Positions 26,497-35,557 of a stretch of 64,000 bases of DNA are shown piece by piece (position 1 is the first letter of the stretch; the number at the start of each line of letters is the position of its first letter). Under the pieces are notes generated by a model. It was not told where the DNA came from. It did no database searches and saw only the letters and a program-made list of their open reading frames with translations. Origin of the DNA: Gordonia bronchialis DSM 43247 (GTDB taxonomy: Bacteria; Actinomycetota; Actinomycetes; Mycobacteriales; Mycobacteriaceae); the NCBI RefSeq assembly GCF_000024785.1, contig NC_013441.1, forward strand, positions 620,001-684,000. Direction: 5' to 3'. The translations under genes and the position numbers were made by a program.

Positions 26497-27774
26497 GTGA
26501 GCATTACCGAGCCTGTATCCAGCACTTCACCCAACGGGAACACCGTCACATCGCGTGGCGTCGACCCCGTCATCTCGCGATTCCTGCGAGTGCGGTCGAT
26601 GACCGACACGTTGACCAGCAGTCTGTCGCCGGAGGATCAAACGCCCCAGTCGATGACCGACGCGAGCCCCGCCAAATGGCATCGGGCGCATGTCACCTGG
26701 TTCTTCGAGGAGTTCATCCTGCGCACCGACCCCGACTATGCCGTCTACGACGACACCTTCCGCTACCTGTTCAACAGCTATTACGAGGCTGTCGGCGCCC
26801 GGCATCCGCGACCCGAGCGCGGTCTGGTCACCCGGCCCGGGGTCACCGACGTCACCCGGTACCGGGAGTATGTCGACGCCGCACTCGTGTCCGCACTGGA
26901 ACGCGGCCGCCTCGACGACGCCGCCCTCGAACTCGTCGAACTAGGCTGCAATCACGAACAGCAGCACCAGGAACTGCTGCTGATGGACATCAAGCACCTG
27001 TTCTCCACACATGCCTTCGCGCCGGTCTACGTCGACCGTGATGTCGACGAGTCGCTGCCGGTGCAACCTCTGTCGTGGCGACCCTTCACCGGTGGGGTGT
27101 ACGAAATCGGCCACGCCGGAGAGGGTTTCGCCTACGACAACGAGGGGCCGCGGCACCGGGTGTTCTGCGAGGACTTCGAGATCGCCGATCGTGCCGTCAC
27201 CAACGGTGACTGGCTGGCGTTCATGGCCGACGACGGATACCGGCGGCCCGAGTTGTGGTTGTCCGACGGCTGGGCGCACATTCGAGAAACCGGCTGGAAC
27301 GCACCGGGTTACTGGCACCACGAGGACGGCGAGTGGTCGACGTTCACCTTGTCCGGCAGACGGCCGGTGGTCCTCGACGAACCCGTGGTGCACGTGAGCT
27401 TCTACGAGGCCGACGCCTACGCGCGCTGGGCCGGCGCGCGGCTGCCCACCGAATTCGAGTGGGAGATCGCCGCGGAGGCAACGGGTTCGGCGCGCGGCGG
27501 GCTCCTGGACCCGGCCCGATGTCATCCCGGTCGCGCCGGTGCGTCGATGGTCGGCGACGTGTGGGAGTGGACGGCCAGCGCCTACCTGCCGTATCCGGGA
27601 TTCGTTCCGGCCAATGGTGCGGTCGGCGAGTACAACGGCAAGTTCATGTGCGATCAGCACGTCCTGCGCGGGGCCAGTGCCGTCACCCCGGCCGGGCACG
27701 AGCGGGTCACCTACCGCAACTTCTTCCCGGCCGCAGCGCGCTGGGCGTTCTCGGGTCTGAGGCTGGCCCGGTGA
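26497..27774 (+). CDS. egtB: Ergothioneine biosynthesis sulfoxide synthase
   Basis: 425 residues with a GTG start and GGGAGGAA six to eight bases upstream. It joins a thiol donor to hercynine with oxygen, using non-haem iron. The N-terminal DinB-like half carries the iron site: AKWHRAHVTWFFEEF gives the first His, and GCNHEQQHQELLLMD gives the HxxxHxE pair. The C-terminal half is a sulfatase-modifying-factor fold (PFTGGVYEIGHAG, NEGPRHRVFCEDFEIADRAV, FEWEIAAEA, GDVWEWTASAY, RGASAV). Length matches mycobacterial EgtB. egtD overlaps it by four bases. Confidence 0.93.
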   Translation: MSITEPVSSTSPNGNTVTSRGVDPVISRFLRVRSMTDTLTSSLSPEDQTPQSMTDASPAKWHRAHVTWFFEEFILRTDPDYAVYDDTFRYLFNSYYEAVGARHPRPERGLVTRPGVTDVTRYREYVDAALVSALERGRLDDAALELVELGCNHEQQHQELLLMDIKHLFSTHAFAPVYVDRDVDESLPVQPLSWRPFTGGVYEIGHAGEGFAYDNEGPRHRVFCEDFEIADRAVTNGDWLAFMADDGYRRPELWLSDGWAHIRETGWNAPGYWHHEDGEWSTFTLSGRRPVVLDEPVVHVSFYEADAYARWAGARLPTEFEWEIAAEATGSARGGLLDPARCHPGRAGASMVGDVWEWTASAYLPYPGFVPANGAVGEYNGKFMCDQHVLRGASAVTPAGHERVTYRNFFPAAARWAFSGLRLAR

Positions 27775-28757
27775 CGGCCGAGTCCATGACCGCCGATCTC
27801 GAGACGGCCGCGCCGCAGAACCCGCTCGCGGCCGACGCGCTCGCCGGCCTGTGGGCCGACCCACCGACACTGCCGGTGAAATGGTTGTACGACGAGCGCG
27901 GCAGCAAACTGTTCGACGAGATCACCCGGCTGCCCGAGTATTACCCGACCCGCCGCGAGACCGCGATCCTACGTGCTCGCGCCGCCGAGATCGCTGCCGT
28001 GACCGAGGCGGAGATGATCGTCGAGCTGGGTTCGGGGACGTCCACCAAGACCCGGCTGCTGCTCGATGCCTTTGTCGCACACTGGGAGACGTGCGCCACC
28101 CGGTTGCGTTACGTCCCGGTGGACGTCAGCGACGAGATGCTCGCCGCCGCCTCGGAGATCCTGTCCGTCGACTACCCGGCGATCGACGTGGTGCCGGTCG
28201 TCGCGGATTTCACCGAGCCGCACATGCCGCTGCCGGCCGCTGACGGGCCGCGGCTGGCCGTCTTCCTCGGCGGTACGATCGGCAACTTCTCGGCCACCGA
28301 TCGCACGGAGTTCTACCGTCGGCTGGCGGGGTCGCTTTCGCCCGGCGACTACTTTCTGCTCGGCGCGGATCTCATCAAGGACACCGGCCGCCTCGTCGCC
28401 GCATACAACGACAAGGCCGGGGTGACAGCCGATTTCAATCGCAACATGATCGAGGTGCTGCGCACGGGCCTCGACGCGCAACGCCTCTACGCCGACGACT
28501 TCGACCACATCGCGCGGTGGAATCCCGTCGAGCACCGCATCGAGATGTGGCTACGGGCCCGACGGGACGTCGCCGCGTACTTCGTTGTGCTGCAACGGAC
28601 CTGGCGGGTTGCGGCCGGTACCGAGATCCTCACCGAGATCAGCACCAAGTTCTCTCGCGCCGACCTCGCCGCCGAACTCGACGCCGCGGGCCTGCCCGTC
28701 GTCGAGAGCTGGACCGATCCGGCGGGCGACTTCGCACTCACCCTGTGTCGTCGCTGA
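27771..28757 (+). CDS. egtD: L-histidine N-alpha-methyltransferase
   Basis: 328 residues from GTG 27771, overlapping the egtB stop (GTGA). It trimethylates histidine to hercynine, the substrate of EgtB, with S-adenosylmethionine. Motifs: KWLYDERGSKLFDEITRLPE, YYPTRRETAIL, the SAM loop IVELGSGTSTKTRLLLDAF, VPVDVSDEML, FLGGTIGNFSATDR and the substrate region AYNDKAGVTADFNRNMI. Together egtB and egtD form a minimal ergothioneine unit. egtA, egtC and egtE are not adjacent, unlike in mycobacteria. Confidence 0.93.
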   Translation: MTAESMTADLETAAPQNPLAADALAGLWADPPTLPVKWLYDERGSKLFDEITRLPEYYPTRRETAILRARAAEIAAVTEAEMIVELGSGTSTKTRLLLDAFVAHWETCATRLRYVPVDVSDEMLAAASEILSVDYPAIDVVPVVADFTEPHMPLPAADGPRLAVFLGGTIGNFSATDRTEFYRRLAGSLSPGDYFLLGADLIKDTGRLVAAYNDKAGVTADFNRNMIEVLRTGLDAQRLYADDFDHIARWNPVEHRIEMWLRARRDVAAYFVVLQRTWRVAAGTEILTEISTKFSRADLAAELDAAGLPVVESWTDPAGDFALTLCRR

Positions 28758-28770
28758 CTCCGGCCGGACG

Positions 28771-29823
28771 CTACTCCGCGAGCAACTCGCGCACCCGCGG
28801 GATCACCTGCGTCCCATACAGTTCGATGCTGCGCATCAGTTCGTCGTGGCCGAGCGTGCCGTGCGAGTATTTGAGGTCGAAGCGGCTCAATCCCAGCGCA
28901 CGCACGGTATCGGCGATCTTGCGGGCCACCGTCTCGGGTGATCCGGCGTAGAGCGATCCGCCCGGTCCGGTCGAGCGATCGAACTCGATGCGGGTCGGTG
29001 GCGGCCACCCGCGCTCGGCACCGATGCGTCCGACATAGGTTCGGTAGTGCGGCCAGAGTTGTTCGCGGGCAAGCTCATCGGTATCGGCGACGTGGCCGGG
29101 GGAGTGCACGCCCACCGGCTGTGACGGCTGCTCCATCTCCCGCAGGGCACGGTGGTACAGGTCGACGTAGGGCTTGAAGCGCAGCGGCTCACCGCCGATG
29201 ATAGCCAGCATCAGCGGCAGCCCGTACCCCGCGGCGCGGATCACCGATTCGGGACTGCCGCCGACGGCGATCCACGTCGGCAGCGGTGGCGACTCGAGCC
29301 GCGGATAGACCACCTGACCCGACAGCGGGCTCCGCGTCGACCCGGACCAGGTGACCGGTTCTCCGGTGCGGAGCTGATCGAAGAGGGCGAGTTTGTCGGT
29401 GAACAGTTCTTCGTAGTCGGCGAGGTCGTAGCCGAAGAGCGGGAAGGACTCGGTGAACGAGCCACGGCCGAGGATCACCTCCGCGCGTCCCGACGACACC
29501 GCGTCGAGCGTGGCGAACCGTTCGAACACTCGGATGGGGTCGTCGGAGCTGAGCACGGTGACCGCCGATCCGAGACGCATGCGACTCGTGCGGGCGGCGA
29601 TCGCGGCGAGGACGACCTCGGGGGCCGACACCGCGTAGTCATCCCGGTGATGCTCGCCGACGCCGAGGAAGTCGACGCCCACCTCGTCGGCGAGCACTGC
29701 CTGCGTGAGCACGTTGCGTAGGGTCTGCGCACCGGAGACGGGAGTGCCGTCGGAGTCGACGGTGACGTCGCCGAAGGTGTCGAGGCCGAGTTCGATCGCC
29801 GGTCCTGCCGGTTGCTGATCCAT
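28771..29823 (-). CDS. LLM-class flavin-dependent oxidoreductase
   Basis: 350 residues from ATG 29823, with AAGGG eight bases upstream deciding the start. The bacterial luciferase-like TIM barrel is seen in ELGLDTFGDV, FLGVGEHHRDDYAVSAPEVV, RLGSAVTVLSSDDPIRVFE, SSGRAEVILGRGSF and PPLPTWIAVGGSPESVIRAA. Such enzymes use reduced FMN or F420 to oxidise or desaturate small molecules, with no sequence-level clue to the substrate here. It converges on egtD (13 bp between stops) and is divergent from the SHOCT gene. Confidence 0.88.
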   Translation of the reverse strand: MDQQPAGPAIELGLDTFGDVTVDSDGTPVSGAQTLRNVLTQAVLADEVGVDFLGVGEHHRDDYAVSAPEVVLAAIAARTSRMRLGSAVTVLSSDDPIRVFERFATLDAVSSGRAEVILGRGSFTESFPLFGYDLADYEELFTDKLALFDQLRTGEPVTWSGSTRSPLSGQVVYPRLESPPLPTWIAVGGSPESVIRAAGYGLPLMLAIIGGEPLRFKPYVDLYHRALREMEQPSQPVGVHSPGHVADTDELAREQLWPHYRTYVGRIGAERGWPPPTRIEFDRSTGPGGSLYAGSPETVARKIADTVRALGLSRFDLKYSHGTLGHDELMRSIELYGTQVIPRVRELLAE

Positions 29824-29967
29824 GCCTTTCACCCTTACCGGATGAAATCTCGGGCACAAGGTCCTGACTTGGTCCATTGTCGTAGAGATCGGTACGGACG
29901 TTTGACATGCTGCTCTGGTCAACGAGCGCCGCGTGCGGCCTCACATCTTCTAAGAAGGAGAACTCCC

Positions 29968-30348
29968 GTGTGGGACTCGTTCTGGGATTTCATCTGGTAC
30001 ACGATCGTCATCTTCGCGTTCGTCGCTTACCTGATCGTCCTATGGCACATCATCGCCGACCTCTTCCGCGACAAGGCGGCCTCCGGCTGGGCCAAGGCGG
30101 TGTGGGTGATCTTCCTGATCATCTTCCCGTACCTCACCGCCATCGTGTATCTCCTCGCAAAGGGCAAGGGGATGGCCGAGCGTCAGCGTGAGGCCTACGC
30201 CGACGCCAAGCAGGCGTCGGATGAGTACATCAAGTCCGTTGCAGGGTCGACGCCCGCGCAGCAGATCTCCGAGGCCAAGTCGCTGCTCGACTCCGGAGCC
30301 ATCACGCAGGACGAATTCGACGCACTCAAGGCCAAAGCCCTGAGCTGA
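29968..30348 (+). CDS. SHOCT-domain small membrane protein
   Basis: 126 residues with a GTG start and AAGGAG seven bases upstream. Two hydrophobic helices with a PLDc_N-like layout (FIWYTIVIFAFVAYLIVLWH, AVWVIFLIIFPYLTAIVYLL) are followed by a helix (AERQREAYADAKQASDEYIK) and a C-terminal SHOCT motif (ISEAKSLLDSGAITQDEFDA). SHOCT motifs are short oligomerisation units found at the ends of many bacterial membrane proteins. The function is not known. It ends 16 bp before a strong hairpin. Confidence 0.82.
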   Translation: MWDSFWDFIWYTIVIFAFVAYLIVLWHIIADLFRDKAASGWAKAVWVIFLIIFPYLTAIVYLLAKGKGMAERQREAYADAKQASDEYIKSVAGSTPAQQISEAKSLLDSGAITQDEFDALKAKALS

Positions 30349-30364
30349 CCTTCATTCGACGACA

Positions 30365-30390
30365 CGCCCGCACCGGAACCGGTGCGGGCG
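30365..30390. terminator. Hairpin terminator after the SHOCT gene
   Basis: CGCCCGCACCGG (30365-30376) and CCGGTGCGGGCG (30379-30390) form a perfect 12-bp stem around AA (in practice an 11-bp stem with a 4-nt loop). No T-run follows, which is usual for actinobacterial terminators. It separates the SHOCT gene from the convergent HAD gene. Confidence 0.75.
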
Positions 30391-30486
30391 TCGTCGTCGG
30401 TGCTGAGTTCTGTACGCCCCCGCGGACCGGGTGGACTATCCGCGCGCGGGCCTCCCGGGTTCAGTTTTCGACGGCGGCCACGGGAC

Positions 30487-31275
30487 TCACGTCTCCACCG
30501 GAAACGGATCGCCGGTGCGCCCGACGAGATCAGCGACCGACTCGATCACCAGCGTCGGACGGTACGGGTACAGCTCCACCGAGGCTGCGGTCGAGATCCC
30601 GGACAGGACCAGGATCGTGTGCATGCCGGCTTCCATACCGGAGATGACATCGGTGTCCATGCGGTCGCCGATCATCAGCGAATCCTCCGAATGAGCCCCC
30701 ATCCGCCGCATGGCGGTACGCATCATCAGCGGGTTCGGTTTGCCCACGTAATACGGCTCGCGGCCGGTCGCCCGGGTGATCAGAGCGGCGACAGCGCCGG
30801 TCGCCGGTAGCGAGCCGCCGGTCGACGGCCCGGTCGCGTCGGGGTTGGTGGCGATGAACCGGGCACCCTGCTCGACAAGGCGGATGGCGGTGGTGATCGC
30901 CTCGAACGAGTAGGTGCGCGTCTCGCCGAGGACCACGTAGTCGGGGTCGGAGTCGGTGATGACGTAACCGATCTCGTGCAGTGCGGTCGTCAGCCCCGAC
31001 TCGCCGACCACATATGCGGTCCCTTCCGGTCGCTGTGATTCCAGGAACCGGGCCGTTGCGAGCGCCGAGGTCCAGATGGACTCCTCGGGGACGTCGAGTC
31101 CGGTCCGCAACAGCCGGGCCCGCAGGTCACGCGGGGTGCGGATCGAGTTGTTGGTGAGCACCGTGAATGGGGTCCCGGTGGCACGTAACTCACCGAGGAA
31201 GGCGTCGGCGCCGGGGATCAGGTGCTCTTCGCGGACCAGCACACCGTCCATATCCATCAGATACGTCCAGGACAT
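30487..31275 (-). CDS. HAD-IIA (NagD-like) phosphatase
   Basis: 262 residues from ATG 31275. HAD motif I is YLMDMDGVLVREEHLIPGAD, motif II PFTVLTNNSIRTPRDL, motif III the Lys in YYVGKPNPLMMRTAMRRM, and motif IV SLMIGDRMDTDVISGMEAGM. The cap between motifs II and III is the large C2 type of HAD-IIA enzymes (NagD, phosphoglycolate or 4-nitrophenyl phosphatases). It dephosphorylates small metabolites in the cytoplasm; the natural substrate is unknown. It is transcribed divergently from the peptide ABC operon. Confidence 0.9.
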   Translation of the reverse strand: MSWTYLMDMDGVLVREEHLIPGADAFLGELRATGTPFTVLTNNSIRTPRDLRARLLRTGLDVPEESIWTSALATARFLESQRPEGTAYVVGESGLTTALHEIGYVITDSDPDYVVLGETRTYSFEAITTAIRLVEQGARFIATNPDATGPSTGGSLPATGAVAALITRATGREPYYVGKPNPLMMRTAMRRMGAHSEDSLMIGDRMDTDVISGMEAGMHTILVLSGISTAASVELYPYRPTLVIESVADLVGRTGDPFPVET

Positions 31276-31422
31276 GAGGCCGATTATGGTCGGGATTGCA
31301 CGCCACCGCGCGGGGAAACAGGGCGCAACCGTCGGCGCACTGACACAATGGTCCTTCAGCCCGGGGGGTCGAGGAGATCTGTCCACCCCGGACGGCCCTG
31401 CCGACCGACCTGTGGAGCGGAT

Positions 31423-32406
31423 GTGATCGCGTACCTGAGCAAGCGCCTTGCCGTGTGGGCCGTGCTGGTGTTTGTCGCGACCAATCTGACGTACTTCCTG
31501 GCGAACGCGATGCTCGACCCGCGCTCCAACTACGTGGCGCGCAGGCCCCCGCTACCCGACAGCGTGGTCGACGCGACGCTGAGCTCCTACAACCTCAACG
31601 ACAAGGTCCCAGTGCTGGAGCGCTGGTGGACCTGGCTGACGGGGGTTGTGCTGCACTGGGATTGGGGAAAGACGCCCGTCGGGCTCAGTGTCAACGAGCA
31701 GATCAGCTTCCGGATGTGGTCGTCGGTGCAGCTACTCACCGCGGCGACGATCATCTCGATCCTGCTCGGCCTGGCCGTCGGTGTGTACACCGCGTTGCGG
31801 CAGTACAAGCTGTCCGACCGTGCGTGGCAACTAGTCTCGCTGGCCACGATCAACCTGCCCGTGCCGGTCCTCGGTCTCGGCATCGTGTTGCTCGGCATCT
31901 ACCTCAACCAGGCACTCGGGCACACCGCGTTCTATGTGTCGGGGTCAGAGAGCGTGGACGTGCAGGGATTCTGGGCCTCACTCGCCGACCGCGCACAGCA
32001 CCTCATCCTGCCCACACTCACCCTGGTGATCAGCGGTTATGGCGGGCTGCACCTGCTGCAGCGGTCGCTGCTGCTCGACACCATCAACTCCGACTACGTC
32101 CGCACCGCCCGCGCCAAAGGCCTCACCCGGGGCCGCGCCGTCCGCAAACACGCGCTGCGTACCGCGATCATCCCGGTCGCGGTGGGTATCGCCTTCGCGA
32201 TCCCCGCGGTCTTCACCGGGGCCGTCCTGACCGAGACGATCTTCGCGTGGGAAGGGATGGGCCGCTACTTCGTGAGTTCGATCAACACCAACGACATCAA
32301 TGGGGTGGTCGCGGTGGCCGCCTTCGGCGCGACGGCCACTGCCATCGGCGCAATCCTGGCCGACGTCGTGGTGGTCTATCTCGATCCGAGAGTGCGGGTG
32401 AGCTGA
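31423..32406 (+). CDS. dppB: Peptide ABC transporter permease, DppB type
   Basis: 327 residues from GTG 31423. Six helices are visible. The N-terminal IAYLSKRLAVWAVLVFVATN and the following periplasmic region are typical of DppB/OppB. The EAA loop is SDYVRTARAKGLTRGRAVRK, the contact with the ATPase. The C-terminus RTAIIPVAVGIAFAIPAVFT and ETIFAWEGMGRYFVSSINTN agree with the family. It is the first gene of a compact operon dppB-C-D-A: the dppC ATG follows its stop directly. Substrates are probably short peptides. Confidence 0.92.
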   Translation: MIAYLSKRLAVWAVLVFVATNLTYFLANAMLDPRSNYVARRPPLPDSVVDATLSSYNLNDKVPVLERWWTWLTGVVLHWDWGKTPVGLSVNEQISFRMWSSVQLLTAATIISILLGLAVGVYTALRQYKLSDRAWQLVSLATINLPVPVLGLGIVLLGIYLNQALGHTAFYVSGSESVDVQGFWASLADRAQHLILPTLTLVISGYGGLHLLQRSLLLDTINSDYVRTARAKGLTRGRAVRKHALRTAIIPVAVGIAFAIPAVFTGAVLTETIFAWEGMGRYFVSSINTNDINGVVAVAAFGATATAIGAILADVVVVYLDPRVRVS

Positions 32407-33393
32407 ATGAGCATGATGCCTCCGGAACCGACCCGCCCGGGCGCCGGCGCACACGACGCAGCGTCGGTGCCGCTGATGGGTGAGACCGGCGGGGTCTTCG
32501 AAGAGAGTGACCACCCGTCGGCGCCGATCGCGCTTCGACGGTCGGGTCGCACCAAGATCCTGGCGAAGCGGTTCGCCCGCAACCGGCCGGCACTCGTCGG
32601 ATCGGCGATCTTTGTGCTGTTGGTGCTGTTCTCCCTGTTCGGCGGCATGTTCACCGAGTATTCGTATACCGACACCGACTTCGCGGCCATCGGCTATCCG
32701 CCGTCACCCGAGCATTGGTTCGGCACCAACGACGCGGGCAATGACCTCTACGCACAGGTGGTCCACGGGCTGCAGCGTTCGCTGACCATCGCCGTGGCGG
32801 TGTCGGTCGGCACGGCGGTGATCGCGGCGCTGCTGGGCGGCCTGTCGGCCTACTTCGGCGGGACGACGCAACGCGTGATCCTCGGCACCATCTACATCCT
32901 GCTGGTGGTGCCGTCGTTCCTGATCCTTGCGCTGGTGTCCAACAAGACCGGAGGCGACTGGCGCTGGCTCATCGTGGTGCTCGTCGCCTTCGGCTGGATG
33001 ATGCTGGCGCGCGTCATCCATTCCATGGCCCTGTCGATCAAGGAGCGCGATTACGTCACCGCGGCACGCTACCTCGGTGTGCCGGCGATCGTGATCATCG
33101 TCCGGCATATCCTGCCCAACATGGCGTCGCTGCTGGTGATCAACCTCGCGCTCGGTGTGGTCGCCACGGTGCTCACCGAGACGGGTCTGTCGTTCCTCGG
33201 ATTCGGCGTCAAGATCCCCGACGTGTCGCTCGGTGCGCTGCTGCAGGCGGGGACCGGATCGCTGGAGGCCTCGCCGTGGCTGTTCTGGTTCCCGGCCGGG
33301 GCGCTCGCGCTGCTGACGATCTCGATGGCCCTGGTGGCCGACGGTCTGCGCGACGCCTTCGACCCGACGTCGACCCGCGGTGGCGCGTCGTGA
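32407..33393 (+). CDS. dppC: Peptide ABC transporter permease, DppC type
   Basis: 328 residues. A 45-residue cytoplasmic head is followed by LAKRFARNRPALVGSAIFVL, the usual DppC opening, and a periplasmic segment GYPPSPEHWFGTNDAGNDLY, the family hallmark (HWFGTDxxGRD in most members). The EAA loop is KERDYVTAARYLGVPAIVII. It begins at the base after the dppB stop. It forms the membrane channel with DppB. Confidence 0.92.
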   Translation: MSMMPPEPTRPGAGAHDAASVPLMGETGGVFEESDHPSAPIALRRSGRTKILAKRFARNRPALVGSAIFVLLVLFSLFGGMFTEYSYTDTDFAAIGYPPSPEHWFGTNDAGNDLYAQVVHGLQRSLTIAVAVSVGTAVIAALLGGLSAYFGGTTQRVILGTIYILLVVPSFLILALVSNKTGGDWRWLIVVLVAFGWMMLARVIHSMALSIKERDYVTAARYLGVPAIVIIVRHILPNMASLLVINLALGVVATVLTETGLSFLGFGVKIPDVSLGALLQAGTGSLEASPWLFWFPAGALALLTISMALVADGLRDAFDPTSTRGGAS

Positions 33394-33403
33394 CGGGGGC
33401 ATC

Positions 33404-35557
33404 GTGACAGAGGCTCTTGATCACGACGTTCTCGCCGAGGTAGCCGAACCGGGCGAGGTGGTCCTGCGCGTCGACGATTTGCACGTCTCCTTCGGCAGCG
33501 AAGCCGGCCGCGTGCAGGCCGTTCGCGGATTGTCGTATGAATTACGGGCCGGTCGGACAACGGCCATCGTCGGCGAGAGCGGTTCGGGTAAGTCGGTGTC
33601 GGCGATGGCGCTGCTCGGGCTGCTGCCCGACTCCGCCCGGATCAGCGGATCGGTGCGACTCGGCGATCGTGAACTCATCGGCCGGTCTGACAAGGAGATG
33701 TCGCGCATCCGCGGCAACGAGATCGCGATGATCTTCCAGGACCCGCTGTCGTCACTGACTCCGGTCTTCACCGTCGGCGCGCAGATCGTCGAGGCGCTGG
33801 CGGCTCATCAGCGCATCGAAAGCCGGCAGGCGTGGGACCGGGCGGTGGAACTGCTCGAGCTCGTCGGCATCCCCGACCCCGTGCGCCGAGCCAAGGCCTA
33901 CCCGCATGAACTGTCCGGCGGGATGCGCCAGCGAGTCATGATCGCGATGGCGATGGCCAATGACCCGGCCGTGATCGTCGCCGACGAACCGACCACCGCT
34001 CTGGATGTGACCATCCAGGCGCAGATCCTCGATCTGCTGGCGACCGCGCAACGGGAGACCGGTGCCGCGGTCCTGCTCATCACTCACGATCTCGGTGTGG
34101 TGGCCGGTACCGCCGACGACGTCGTGGTGATGTATGCGGGCCGGCCGGTGGAGCAGGCCGACGTCGACACCCTTTTCCGTGAGCCGCGGATGCCCTACAC
34201 CATCGGGCTTCTCGGTGCGGTGCCTCGCGTGGATCGACGCGTCGACGCCTTGGTGCCGATCCCTGGCTCGCCGCCGGTGCTGATCGACCCGCCCGATCAA
34301 TGCATGTTCGCGCCCCGGTGTCCCCTCGCGATCGACGAATGTCGTTCTGCCGAACCGGCTTTGCATGATGTGGGTGGCCCCGGTGGGCACACCGCCGATG
34401 AACACACCGCCGCCGCGCATACGGCCGCGTGCGTGCGCTCCGCCGAGATCGTCGGCAACGGCGTACTGGTCGACGCGGCCGGCGCGCAACGGCCCGTGTA
34501 TCCCGAACCCGAAGTGGTGGCGCGTGCCGAGGTCGTGTCCGTACCGCGAGCGCAACGGGACATCGTGCTCGACGTCGCCGGGATGACGAAACTCTTCCCG
34601 CTGACCAGTGGATTACTCAAGCGACGGATCGGGACGGTGCGCGCGGTGCGTGGGGTGTCCTTCGACATCCGGGCGGGTGAGTCGTTGGCCATCGTCGGCG
34701 AATCCGGCAGCGGGAAGTCGACGACGCTGCTCGAGGTGATGGATTTCGCTCAGCCGGCAGGCGTCGTGCGGATCGGCGGCGTGGACCCGGCGGCGGTGCG
34801 CAAGCGTGCGGCCCGGGCGTTGCGCCAAGACGTCTCGATCGTCTTCCAGGATCCGGCCGAGGCGCTCGACCCGCGCTTCACCGCCTTCGACATCATTGCC
34901 GAACCGCTTCGCGCCCTGGGGGTTCCGCGGTCGGAGGCCGCGCAGAAGGTGACCGATCTGCTCGCGCGTGTCGGGCTCGATCCGGTGCACTCCGATCGCT
35001 TCCCGGCGGCGTTCTCCGGCGGTCAACGGCAGCGGCTCGCGATCGCGCGGGCGTTGGCGACCGATCCGTCGCTGATCATCCTCGACGAGCCGCTCTCGGC
35101 GCTCGACGTATCGGTGCAGGCCGAGATCGTCAACCTCATCCGGCGCCTGCAGTCGACCGGTGATGTTGCCTATTTGGTTGTCGCCCACGATCTCTCGGTG
35201 ATCAGGCATCTCGCCGACCGGGTGGCCGTGATGTATCTGGGCGAGTTCGTCGAGGTGGGGGAGACCGAGCAGGTCTTCGACGCACCCGCCCATCCGTACA
35301 CCAAGGCGCTACTGTCTGCGGTGCCGATCCCCGATCCGGCGGCCGAGCGCGCCCGAACGCCGATCGTGCTGCGCGGTGAGCAGCCCAGTCCCACCGACGA
35401 CATCGTCGGATGCTGCTTCACCGGGCGCTGCCCCCTGTATGTCACACTCGATCCCGAGCGCCAATCCCGGTGCCGGAGCGTTCATCCGGAGTTGCGTGCG
35501 ATCGGCCCGGCCGACGACCACGTGGCATCCTGTCATTATCTGGAGGTCGACGCATGA
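33404..35557 (+). CDS. dppD: Peptide ABC transporter ATPase, fused DppD-DppF
   Basis: 717 residues from GTG 33404, chosen because GGGGG precedes it and an upstream GTG overlaps dppC. Two complete ATPase halves are fused. Half 1 has Walker [17 protein letters not shown], signature [17 protein letters not shown] and Walker [16 protein letters not shown]. Half 2 has Walker [18 protein letters not shown], signature [15 protein letters not shown] and Walker [16 protein letters not shown]. Each half ends with an oligopeptide-type C-terminal cysteine motif ([30 protein letters not shown]) that probably holds an Fe-S cluster. The downstream gene overlaps by four bases (ATGA). Confidence 0.93.
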   Translation: MTEALDHDVLAEVAEPGEVVLRVDDLHVSFGSEAGRVQAVRGLSYELRAGRTTAIVGESGSGKSVSAMALLGLLPDSARISGSVRLGDRELIGRSDKEMSRIRGNEIAMIFQDPLSSLTPVFTVGAQIVEALAAHQRIESRQAWDRAVELLELVGIPDPVRRAKAYPHELSGGMRQRVMIAMAMANDPAVIVADEPTTALDVTIQAQILDLLATAQRETGAAVLLITHDLGVVAGTADDVVVMYAGRPVEQADVDTLFREPRMPYTIGLLGAVPRVDRRVDALVPIPGSPPVLIDPPDQCMFAPRCPLAIDECRSAEPALHDVGGPGGHTADEHTAAAHTAACVRSAEIVGNGVLVDAAGAQRPVYPEPEVVARAEVVSVPRAQRDIVLDVAGMTKLFPLTSGLLKRRIGTVRAVRGVSFDIRAGESLAIVGESGSGKSTTLLEVMDFAQPAGVVRIGGVDPAAVRKRAARALRQDVSIVFQDPAEALDPRFTAFDIIAEPLRALGVPRSEAAQKVTDLLARVGLDPVHSDRFPAAFSGGQRQRLAIARALATDPSLIILDEPLSALDVSVQAEIVNLIRRLQSTGDVAYLVVAHDLSVIRHLADRVAVMYLGEFVEVGETEQVFDAPAHPYTKALLSAVPIPDPAAERARTPIVLRGEQPSPTDDIVGCCFTGRCPLYVTLDPERQSRCRSVHPELRAIGPADDHVASCHYLEVDA

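Noticed and set aside
31222..31422. Longer DppB with an N-terminal extension
   Set aside because: The added residues lie opposite the HAD gene, have no similarity to permeases and lack a ribosome binding site. GTG 31423 gives the standard N-terminus.
34230..34560. Break or linker gene between two separate ATPases
   Set aside because: The frame is continuous through the linker; dppD and dppF domains are a true fusion, as in mycobacterial homologues.
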